A DNA stretch of 7,417 bases from Xanthobacteraceae bacterium (lineage in GTDB: Bacteria; Pseudomonadota; Alphaproteobacteria; Rhizobiales; Xanthobacteraceae). Within the stretch, counting starts at the first letter, position 1, and each line of letters begins with the position of its first letter. This document shows, in pieces, positions 1 to 7,408 of the stretch. The notes under the pieces were generated by a model. The model made no database searches. It worked only from the letters and a program-made list of their open reading frames with translations, and was not told where the DNA came from. The stretch lies in the NCBI GenBank assembly GCA_030037105.1, contig JASHRY010000132.1, positions 1 to 7,417 of the forward strand, given 5' to 3'. The translations under genes were made by a program, and so were the position numbers.

Positions 1-54
1 TCATGCTCTGAACATTAAGGCAATTGCGTGCGATCAACCCCATCGCCCGAGGCC

Positions 55-58
55 GAGG
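55..58 (+). promoter_or_regulatory. Ribosome binding site of the methionine synthase gene
   Basis: GAGG lies 8 nt before the ATG at 67. This spacing decides the start: the in-frame GTG at 28 has no comparable site and would add 13 residues (MRSTPSPEAEVHA) before the conserved N-terminus. Confidence 0.55.
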
Positions 59-66
59 TCCATGCC

Positions 67-1113
67 ATGTCCACAAACGTCGCCGCCGTGTCCTTATTTC
101 CGACCACGCTCGCCGGCAGCTTGCCGAAACCGGCTTGGCTTGCCGCGCCGAACCGGCTCTGGGCGCCCTGGCGTCTCCAAGGCGAGGAACTCGAAGCCGC
201 CAAGGACGACGCCACCTTGCTCGCGATCAAATTGCAAGAAGACACCGGCATCGACATCGTCGGCGACGGCGAACAGTCGCGCCAGCATTTCGTGCACGGC
301 TTTCTCGAAGCGGTCGACGGCATCGACTTCGAACGGCGCGTCGAAATGGGCATCCGCGCCAATCGCTACAAGGCGATGTGCCCGACCGTGGTCGGCGAGT
401 TGCGGCTGCGTTCGCGCGTGCACGCGCGCGAAGCGCGTCTCGCGCGCGCCCATACGCGGCGGCAGCTCAAGTTCACCCTGCCCGGCCCGATGACCGTCGC
501 CGACACCGTGGCCGACGCCCATTACCGCGACCGGGTGAAGCTGGCGATGGCCTTTGCCGCCCTGCTCAACGAGGAAGCGCGCGGGCTCGCCGCCGATGGC
601 ATCGACGTGATCCAGTTCGACGAGCCAGCCTTCAACGTCTATATGGCGGATGCCGCCGGATGGGGGATCGAGGCGCTGCATCGCGCGGTCGCGGGCCTCA
701 CCTGCAAGAGCGCCGTTCACATCTGCTACGGCTACGGCATTACCGCCAACATCGAATGGAAAGCGGCGCTCGGGCCCGAATGGCGGCAATACGAGACATT
801 CTTTCCGGCCTTGGCGCGGAGTCGGATCGACCAGGTCTCGGTCGAATGCATCAACTCGCGCGTGCCGATGAGCCTGCTCGAACTGCTCGACGGCAAGGAC
901 GTGCTTGTCGGAGTCATCGACATCGCCACTGATCGGATCGAGACGCCGGGGGAAATCGCCGCGGTGTTGGCGCAAGCGGCCGGCTACGTGCCCAAGGACA
1001 AGATCATCGCCTGCACCAATTGCGGCATGGCGCCGATGCGCCGCGAGGTCGCCGCAAAAAAGCTCGCCGCGCTTGCCCGAGGCGCGGCGCTGGCGCGCGC
1101 CGAACTCGGCTAA
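67..1113 (+). CDS. mesD: Core (short-form) cobalamin-independent methionine synthase, MesD type
   Basis: This 348-residue protein is the zinc-dependent C-terminal catalytic barrel of the MetE/UROD-like superfamily, without MetE's N-terminal half. It is expected to transfer a methyl group to homocysteine in the cytoplasm to make methionine. Visible motifs are AGSLPKPAWL near the start, DGEQSRQHF, LPGPMTVADT, IQFDEPAFNVY, HICYGYGI, VECINSR and CTNCGMAP. The four expected zinc ligands are His218, Cys220, Glu260 and Cys319, matching MetE's H-x-C, E and C set, though the Cys-to-Glu interval is longer than in MetE. The wording of the N-terminus (AGSLPKPxWL...LWxPW) and the HICYGYG block fit the MesD branch of core methionine synthases, which in characterised bacteria needs a partner, MesX (DUF1852), and oxygen. 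No partner is in the window. The start is the ATG with a GAGG site, not the upstream GTG. The superfamily is certain; the MesD assignment comes from remembered motifs. Other core synthase types remain possible. Confidence 0.85.
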   Translation: MSTNVAAVSLFPTTLAGSLPKPAWLAAPNRLWAPWRLQGEELEAAKDDATLLAIKLQEDTGIDIVGDGEQSRQHFVHGFLEAVDGIDFERRVEMGIRANRYKAMCPTVVGELRLRSRVHAREARLARAHTRRQLKFTLPGPMTVADTVADAHYRDRVKLAMAFAALLNEEARGLAADGIDVIQFDEPAFNVYMADAAGWGIEALHRAVAGLTCKSAVHICYGYGITANIEWKAALGPEWRQYETFFPALARSRIDQVSVECINSRVPMSLLELLDGKDVLVGVIDIATDRIETPGEIAAVLAQAAGYVPKDKIIACTNCGMAPMRREVAAKKLAALARGAALARAELG

Positions 1114-1201
1114 GTCACTGGAGCGCCGTCGTTTTACGCCGGTCATATTTTATTAAAGTTTGGCCGATTGGATGGCGACGAGCCGACAATGGGTGAGCGC
1201 G

Positions 1202-1432
1202 ATGTACGTGCCGTTCGTGACCACTGTTTCGTTTGCCGATCATGACGGAACGACGATGCGCCTGTGCTACGGCGTGTCCGCCGGAAGCGAAATAGAGGCG
1301 CGAGGCGAGATCGAACGGCGCCTGCTCAATCAAGAGCTTTACAGCTATTCGATTTTGGAAATTCGTCGCGCGACGTCGAATGAAGCGGCGACGCTCAATC
1401 TGCCGGCGGGCGCCATCAAGCTGTTGAACTGA
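1202..1432 (+). CDS. Small hypothetical protein
   Basis: A 76-residue product beginning MYVPFVTTVSFADHDGT and ending PAGAIKLLN. I do not recognise a named domain. It has no signal peptide, membrane segment or metal-binding pattern. A mixed alpha/beta fold is plausible: a strand-like opening, an acidic and arginine-rich middle (SEIEARGEIERRLLNQE), then an IxEIRRAT strand and a short hydrophobic tail. Third codon positions are mostly G or C, as in the neighbours, and no frame is lost up to the stop, so it is probably a real gene. The start is uncertain. ATG at 1202 has a GGGTGAG only 4 nt upstream. ATG at 1172 and TTG at 1160 are in frame and would add 10 or 14 residues. It lies about 90 bp after the methionine synthase gene, past an AT-rich patch (1145-1160), and its end faces the csoR end across 36 bp. 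Whether it shares the upstream transcript is unknown. Confidence 0.55.
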   Translation: MYVPFVTTVSFADHDGTTMRLCYGVSAGSEIEARGEIERRLLNQELYSYSILEIRRATSNEAATLNLPAGAIKLLN

Positions 1433-1468
1433 GCGCGGGATCGCGGCTCGTCGCCCGTTGACGGCGGC

Positions 1469-1744
1469 TCATCGGTCGCTGCGCGAGAGAACGCCGATCA
1501 ACTCCGCGACCTTGCGCCGCTGCTCGGTCCTGTTGCCGGATGCGATCGCGTGCTCGACGCAATGAGCGACGTGGTCGGCGAGGATCTCCTCCTCGGCGCG
1601 GCGCAGCGCGGCGCGCGCCGCCGAGAGCTGGGTGACGATGTCGATGCAATAGCGGTCGTCCTCGACCATGCGCGAGAGCCCGCGCACCTGGCCTTCGATG
1701 CGCCTGAGCCGCTTGAGCACCGCCGCCTTGGCATTGGCTCGCAT
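1469..1744 (-). CDS. csoR: Copper-sensing transcriptional repressor, CsoR family
   Basis: A 91-residue all-helical regulator of the CsoR/RcnR (DUF156) family. The first half carries the family signature [20 protein letters not shown] and then [10 protein letters not shown]; the second metal region is [11 protein letters not shown]. The three Cu(I) ligands of characterised CsoR (Cys-His-Cys) map to Cys33, His58 and Cys62. The intervals (25 and 4 residues) equal those of the Mycobacterium tuberculosis protein, which favours Cu(I) over Ni/Co, formaldehyde or sulfide sensing by relatives. The length is typical for the family. It is divergent from the Cu-ATPase gene, and the shared 46-bp gap contains a matching operator, so it should repress both genes until Cu(I) binds. 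The ATG start is supported because it immediately precedes the family's N-terminal helix. The -10 box lies only 6 nt upstream, so no Shine-Dalgarno site fits and the message may be leaderless. Confidence 0.93.
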   Translation of the reverse strand: MRANAKAAVLKRLRRIEGQVRGLSRMVEDDRYCIDIVTQLSAARAALRRAEEEILADHVAHCVEHAIASGNRTEQRRKVAELIGVLSRSDR

Positions 1745-1756
1745 GCCTGCTATATA
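1728..1756 (+). promoter_or_regulatory. Predicted copA promoter
   Basis: TTGGCA (1728-1733) and TATATA (1751-1756) are separated by exactly 17 bp, a good match to a housekeeping sigma promoter. The predicted start point is near 1763, giving a leader of about 28 nt that contains the AAGTAGG site. The -35 lies inside the csoR coding sequence. The -10 overlaps the left arm of the CsoR operator, so bound repressor would exclude RNA polymerase. Confidence 0.55.
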
Positions 1757-1779
1757 CCCGTACCGGGTATACGTTTCAA
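1751..1779 (-). promoter_or_regulatory. Predicted csoR promoter
   Basis: On the minus strand TTGAAA (1779-1774) and TATATA (1756-1751) are 17 bp apart. The predicted start point, about 7 nt past the -10, falls on the A of the csoR ATG at 1744. Most of the spacer is the CsoR operator, so csoR should be autorepressed. The same six bases of TATATA also serve as -10 for copA on the other strand. Confidence 0.6.
1753..1771. promoter_or_regulatory. CsoR operator (inverted repeat)
   Basis: Perfect 8-bp arms TATACCCG (1753-1760) and CGGGTATA (1764-1771) flank a 3-nt TAC spacer. The TACCC...GGGTA pattern is the established operator type for Cu-sensing CsoR repressors. It sits midway between csoR and copA, overlapping the -10 element and spacer of both predicted promoters, so one repressor assembly could shut both genes. 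Confidence 0.88.
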
Positions 1780-1784
1780 GTAGG
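1778..1784 (+). promoter_or_regulatory. Ribosome binding site of copA
   Basis: AAGTAGG lies 6 nt before the GTG at 1791 and just downstream of the operator. It sets the copA start there rather than at the farther upstream in-frame codons, which fall inside csoR or before the predicted transcription start. An in-frame TTG at 1785 directly abuts the site and is too close. Confidence 0.55.
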
Positions 1785-1790
1785 TTGATC

Positions 1791-4100
<2,310 letters not shown>

Positions 4101-4115
4101 GGCGGCAAAGGCGGC

Positions 4116-5039
4116 TTACGTTTCCGGAAGCGGAATGAACTCCTTTTCGTCGCCGGGAACGAACGCGAATTTTCCTGTCTTCCACTCCTCCTTCGCCTGC
4201 TGGATCCGCTCCTTGCGCGAGGAGACGAAATTCCACCAGATATAGCGCGGACCTTCCAAGGCTGCGCCGCCGAGAAACATCAGCCGCGCGCGGCGCGTCG
4301 CCTTGACGGTGATGCGGTCGCCGGGGCGAAACACCAGAAGGCGCGGCGCTTCGAACCTGTCGCCGGCAATATCGACCTCGCCCTCGGCCACGTAGATGGC
4401 GCGCTCCTCATGGTCGGCATCGAGCGGCGCGCTCGCGCCCGCCTCGATCAGGACCTCGGCATAAAACCATTCCGACACCATGCCGACCGGCGATTTTTGG
4501 CCGAAGACCGAGCCGGCGACCACGCGTGCGCGCACGCCGCCATCCTCGATCGTCGGCAGGCTCGCGACGTCGAAATGCTGGAACGTCGGCCCCATTTCCT
4601 CGTGGTCCCGCGGCAGCGCGATCCAGCTCTGGATGAAGAACAACCCGTTGCCATCCGTGCGCAAGTTTGCCGGCGTACGCTCGGAATGGGCGATGCCACG
4701 CCCTGCGGTCATGAGATTCATGGCTCCCGGCGTGATCTCCAAGGCATTGCCTTCGCTGTCGCGATGCATGACGCGGCCTTCGAACAGATAGGTGACGGTC
4801 GCGAGCCCGATGTGGGGATGCGGGCGGACATCCATGCCCTGGCCGGCCATGAACTGCACCGGCCCCAACTGGTCGAAGAAGATGAACGGGCCGACCATCT
4901 GCCGTCGGCCGTGCGGCAGCGCGCGACGCACGGAAAAGCCATCGCCGAGGTCACGCACGCGCGGAACAATGATCAGCTCGAGCGCGTCGCACGATTTCTT
5001 GTCGCCAAGCACCGGGTCCTTGTCGGGTAACCAGCTCAT
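4116..5039 (-). CDS. Pirin family protein (bicupin)
   Basis: A 307-residue pirin with two cupin halves. The N-terminal half holds the family blocks GPFIFFDQLGP (50-60), RPHPHIGLATVTYLFEG (72-88) and TAGRGIAHSER (111-121). The iron-binding residues known from human pirin map to His74, His76, His118 and Glu120, so the metal site is intact. The C-terminal half (about 165-290) fits the pirin C-terminal cupin, with AGSVFGQKSPV and the late FLGGAALEGPRYIWWNFVSS block. Bacterial pirins include quercetin 2,3-dioxygenases such as E. coli YhhW, and redox or metabolic regulators. The substrate here cannot be read from sequence. The protein looks cytoplasmic, with no signal peptide. The ATG at 5039 is set by a strong GGAGAGG site. 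An open frame continues to 5246, but its extra residues do not resemble a pirin. The gene converges on copA with 15 bp between stops; any copper link is only positional. Confidence 0.93.
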   Translation of the reverse strand: MSWLPDKDPVLGDKKSCDALELIIVPRVRDLGDGFSVRRALPHGRRQMVGPFIFFDQLGPVQFMAGQGMDVRPHPHIGLATVTYLFEGRVMHRDSEGNALEITPGAMNLMTAGRGIAHSERTPANLRTDGNGLFFIQSWIALPRDHEEMGPTFQHFDVASLPTIEDGGVRARVVAGSVFGQKSPVGMVSEWFYAEVLIEAGASAPLDADHEERAIYVAEGEVDIAGDRFEAPRLLVFRPGDRITVKATRRARLMFLGGAALEGPRYIWWNFVSSRKERIQQAKEEWKTGKFAFVPGDEKEFIPLPET

Positions 5040-5043
5040 ACGT

Positions 5044-5050
5044 CCTCTCC
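5044..5050 (-). promoter_or_regulatory. Ribosome binding site of the pirin gene
   Basis: On the minus strand GGAGAGG ends 4 nt before the ATG at 5039. It is the clearest Shine-Dalgarno site in the window and rules out the longer open frame reaching 5246. Confidence 0.75.
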
Positions 5051-5242
5051 GAATTCGCAACGTCCGCTGCCATGACGCGGGCGAAGCCCGGCCTTCCCCC
5101 GGCACGGCCCGTTCCTCCGTTCCCGCTGTCGAGACATGTATGCCAGGTTCTCCCGAACGGCCATAGGCCGGGTCCCCGGTCAATCCATGATTCCGGAATT
5201 TCCAGTCATGAGCGTGGTACGAGCGGCCGGTAGGACGATCCG

Positions 5243-5713
5243 TCAACGGATGGTCTGGTCGCTCTGATAGCCGGGCACAAGCGCGCAGTTCTTCTCAGCC
5301 GCCGTGCGCTGGACGATTTTCTCGTGGCCCAGCACGGTCGCGTACTCGGTGCGATAGGACAGCGCGCCAATCACGACGCCGCTGCCGCTCTCGTTTGCTT
5401 TATCCATGAGAGCGCGCAGGTCCTTTTCGCGCTTGCGCAAATTTTGCAACTCCGCGATCAGGTCGTTGCAGTGATAGGCCGAGTAGCGGCCGGCATCGAG
5501 GAACAACGAGATCGGCCCATCGCTCGTCCCACAGCCGGCAAGCGTTATGCCGGCAAGACCGCAGATCAGCCCGATCGCGCACGATCCGCCGCGGCGGCGA
5601 CGCCGGGGCTGCACCGCCGTCGGTGCGACGAACTCCTTCTCCCTCCGCCGCCCGCCAAAGGGGTTGCGGACGCGACCAAAGGCCGATTCATGAACGCCGT
5701 CGCTCAATGTCAT
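5243..5713 (-). CDS. Small putative lipoprotein of unknown function
   Basis: Numbered from the ATG at 5713 (156 residues), an arginine cluster (RRRRR near 37-41) precedes a hydrophobic stretch (AIGLICGLAGIT) and a lipobox LAGC at 58-61. The protein is therefore probably exported and lipidated at Cys61. The mature part is about 96 residues, with an acidic/basic helical segment (DLIAELQNLRKREKDLRALM, possibly coiled coil), a Gly/Val-rich turn, then YRTEYATVLGHEKIVQRTA. Cysteines 82 (YHCND) and 143 (EKNC) could form a periplasmic disulfide. It recalls small conserved rhizobial proteins of unknown function, but I cannot name a family. The start is unsettled. GTG at 5614 would give a normal 27-residue lipoprotein signal and 123 residues but has no well-placed ribosome site. 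TTG at 5734 has TAGGG upstream. The ATG is given as a middle choice. The gaps to the cyclase (245 bp) and pirin (203 bp) genes are long. Confidence 0.72.
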   Translation of the reverse strand: MTLSDGVHESAFGRVRNPFGGRRREKEFVAPTAVQPRRRRRGGSCAIGLICGLAGITLAGCGTSDGPISLFLDAGRYSAYHCNDLIAELQNLRKREKDLRALMDKANESGSGVVIGALSYRTEYATVLGHEKIVQRTAAEKNCALVPGYQSDQTIR

Positions 5714-5958
5714 GGAAAGCCCAAAAAGGCCCAAGCGCGCCCTACCCCTCCGCTCCGCGCGAATTCTCCCACTTCCCGGTTTACGGTTTCCTGAACCGCA
5801 AATATGGCAAGCTTGGCTCGCGCATCAGGGCGGGAAGATCGGGTCATCATCGCGCGCGATCGCGAACGCACTCTGCGCGAGAGTCTCCGAATGCGGCGCC
5901 CGATCAGGGCAGCCGTACGGCAACGCCGGCGGCCATTTGGGCAGGCAAATGATCGGGA

Positions 5959-7074
5959 CTATGTGGCGATCGCCAGCACGTTGGACGCTTTGACCGGCCG
6001 GTGGAAGCCTTTGAGCTCGAGGTCCTCAAGCGGCTCCAGCTCGGCGATGGCTTCGACCGCCGCCCGGACCTTGCCGTCGATCAGAATCTGCCCGTCCTTT
6101 GCCTCCTCGCACAGACGCGAAGCAAGATTCGGCACCGCCCCGATGGCGGCATAGTCGAACCGGCCTTCGAAGCCGATGCGGCCGAGCGTGGCGTAGCCAT
6201 GGGCGATGCCGATACCGAAACCGAGGTCGAAGCCGTGCTTGCGCCATTTGGCGGTCAAATCGGCGACCGCGGTGCGCATTTCCGTCGCCATGCGCACCGC
6301 GGCAACGCACGGCTCGGGGCACGGCAACGGATCGTTGAGCATCGCCATCAGACCATCGCCGGCGAAGTGCTCGATCGTGCCCTGGAATTTATGGATGATG
6401 GCGCCGACCGTTTCGTGATATTCGCGCAGGATATTCATCACCTCTTCCGGCTCCGACGTCTCAGAAAAGGCGGTGAAGCCGCGCAGATCGCAAAAGACCA
6501 CGGCGACGTCGCGGCGGTGGCTGTCGAGCACGCGCTCGTCGCCCGAGGAGAGGATCAACTCAGCCACTTGCGGCGGCAGAAATCGCTTCAAGCGGTCCAT
6601 GCGCTCGATCTGCTTGAGCTGCTGCGCCACGCGCTCTTCGAGCGTGCGATTCCAAATGGCAAGATCGGCGGCCTGCGCGCGCACTTGGTCGGTCAATTCC
6701 TTCATCCGCAACATGGACTTGACCCGGGCGACCAACGCCGCCTGATCGACCGGCTTGGTCAGATATTCGTCGGCGCCGGCTTCGAGCCCGGCGACGACGT
6801 CCTTGCTGTCGGCTTTCGCCGTCACCAGAACGATCGGGATGAACGGCAAGCCGGCATCCGATTTCAGCTCCCGGCACACACCGACGCCGTCGATCTTCGG
6901 CATCATGACGTCGAGCAAGATCAGATCCGGTTGGTGTTGCCGGGCGGCCGACAGGGCTTCTTCGCCGTCGGCCGCTTCCATGAGTTCATAGCCCTGCGGC
7001 CGCAGCCGGGTGCGGAGAATGTCGCGGTTGGTCTCATTGTCGTCGACGATGAGAATGCGCGGGGGATTATGCAT
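5959..7074 (-). CDS. Response regulator fused to class III adenylate/guanylate cyclase
   Basis: A 371-residue cytoplasmic signalling enzyme. Residues 5-122 are a receiver domain with acidic pair Asp11/Asp12, phospho-acceptor Asp55 (LLDVMMP), Thr85 and Lys107 (LTKPVD). Residues 124-165 form a charged helical, coiled-coil-like linker ending in KRFLPPQVAELILSSG. Residues 185-350 are a class III cyclase domain with metal-binding Asp195 (FCDLRGFT) and Asp239 (AGDG), plus Asn315 and Arg319 (PNLASRL) for the transition state. Phosphorylation by an unseen histidine kinase would be expected to control synthesis of a cyclic nucleotide. The two purine-selecting positions, usually Lys and Asp/Thr, appear to be His235 and Ala312, so cAMP versus cGMP cannot be called. 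No kinase or other two-component gene is in the window. The ATG at 7074 precedes the receiver's first strand (RILIVDDN) directly. No good Shine-Dalgarno site is seen; the best candidate GAAGG is about 17 nt away. Confidence 0.92.
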   Translation of the reverse strand: MHNPPRILIVDDNETNRDILRTRLRPQGYELMEAADGEEALSAARQHQPDLILLDVMMPKIDGVGVCRELKSDAGLPFIPIVLVTAKADSKDVVAGLEAGADEYLTKPVDQAALVARVKSMLRMKELTDQVRAQAADLAIWNRTLEERVAQQLKQIERMDRLKRFLPPQVAELILSSGDERVLDSHRRDVAVVFCDLRGFTAFSETSEPEEVMNILREYHETVGAIIHKFQGTIEHFAGDGLMAMLNDPLPCPEPCVAAVRMATEMRTAVADLTAKWRKHGFDLGFGIGIAHGYATLGRIGFEGRFDYAAIGAVPNLASRLCEEAKDGQILIDGKVRAAVEAIAELEPLEDLELKGFHRPVKASNVLAIAT

Positions 7075-7096
7075 CGGCAGAGTGCGGAGATGCCTT

Positions 7097-7196
7097 CATT
7101 GTCAAGTACGAAGCGCCGTAAGGCGTGTAACGCCGAAGCCATCCAAGACGTTCACGTGGCTTGCCGGATTGCTTCGCCGCTTCGTTCCTCGCAATG
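7097..7196. repeat. 100-bp palindromic intergenic repeat (MITE-like)
   Basis: The outer 22-nt arms, 7097-7118 and the reverse complement of 7175-7196, agree at 17 of 22 positions by eye. Inside are a hairpin GGCGT-GTA-ACGCC (7122-7134) and the pair AAGCCA (7136-7141) / TGGCTT (7157-7162). The right arm (GATTGCTTCGCCGCTTCG through CCTCGCAATGACG) matches, from memory, a family of repeats seen many times between genes in Bradyrhizobium-like genomes. The left arm is more diverged. Copies of this kind are non-coding and probably non-autonomous. Confidence 0.7.
7100..7105 (-). promoter_or_regulatory. TTGACA -35-like element upstream of the cyclase gene
   Basis: On the minus strand TTGACA is a consensus -35, lying 25 nt before the cyclase ATG. 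The hexamer 17 bp downstream (CTCTGC) is a poor -10, so the promoter is uncertain. If used, transcription would begin very close to the ATG. The element lies within the left arm of the palindromic repeat. Confidence 0.3.
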
Positions 7197-7226
7197 ACGA
7201 CGACATTGTTTTCATGTCCACTGGAA

Positions 7227-7242
7227 CCAGGCTAGTGCCTGG
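7227..7242. repeat. Small perfect hairpin
   Basis: CCAGGC and GCCTGG form a perfect 6-bp stem around a TAGT loop, between the two larger repeats. There is no T-tract on either side, so it is not a clear terminator. It may be a remnant of another intergenic repeat. Confidence 0.5.
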
Positions 7243-7279
7243 AATCACTGAAGAGTACTCCGCCCAGCGCGCGGCCCGC

Positions 7280-7408
7280 GACCCCCTCCTCGGGGCACCG
7301 TCGCGCTCGCGCGGCGGTGTGCCCCGATCCTCCCCCTTGCAGGGGGAGGAAGAAGAAAACGGCCCACTCTTTCCTCCCCCTGAAAGGGGGAGGGTTGGGG
7401 AGGGGGTC
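7280..7408. repeat. Composite GC-rich palindromic repeat with three hairpins
   Basis: Perfect 10-bp ends GACCCCCTCC (7280-7289) and GGAGGGGGTC (7399-7408) bracket three hairpins. The first (7291-7326) has outer arms CGGGGCAC/GTGCCCCG and an inner CGCGC/GCGCG stem. The second (7328-7350) is TCCTCCCCCT-TGC-AGGGGGAGGA. The third (7373-7393) is CCTCCCCCT-GAA-AGGGGGAGG. The last two share identical 9-bp arms and differ in loop. Similar CCTCCCCCT/AGGGGGAGG repeats are, from memory, common between genes in Rhizobiales. Confidence 0.75.

Noticed and set aside
1114..1160. Terminator or promoter in the AT-rich patch after the methionine synthase gene
   Set aside because: No stem longer than about 3 bp precedes the T-rich stretch, and no -35/-10 pair with acceptable spacing was found.
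1668..1790. Upstream extension of the copA reading frame to 1668 (41 extra residues)
   Set aside because: It overlaps csoR on the other strand and runs through the operator and predicted promoter. The extra residues resemble no CopA N-terminus, and the GTG at 1791 has a suitable ribosome site.
4101..4115. Intrinsic terminator between convergent copA and pirin genes
   Set aside because: The 15 bp contain GGCGGC-AAA-GGCGGC, a direct repeat rather than an inverted one, and no T-tract. Termination by another route or read-through is more likely.
5078..5090. Hairpin CGGGC-GAA-GCCCG between the lipoprotein and pirin genes as a terminator
   Set aside because: The stem is only 5 bp and no T-tract follows in either direction. 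It lies in the pirin leader, so a regulatory role is possible but unsupported.
5186..5210. Dyad upstream of the pirin gene (ATTCCGGAAT at 5190-5199 inside CATGA/TCATG) as an operator
   Set aside because: The inner palindrome and outer arms do not share a centre, no regulator gene is adjacent, and short palindromes like these occur by chance.
5040..5246. Upstream extension of the pirin reading frame to 5246 (69 extra residues)
   Set aside because: The strong GGAGAGG site before the ATG at 5039 and the family-typical MSWLPDKDPV start mark the true N-terminus. The extension is not pirin-like and would overlap the lipoprotein stop.
5714..5958. Possible RNA gene or extra small gene between the cyclase and lipoprotein genes
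   Set aside because: The 245 bp show only short imperfect palindromes such as GGTTT/AACC near 5780. No tRNA fold, strong promoter or supported reading frame was seen.
6001..7197. 398-residue plus-strand open frame opposite the cyclase gene
   Set aside because: It is a GC-driven antisense shadow of the receiver-cyclase and runs out into the intergenic repeat. No motif is recognisable.
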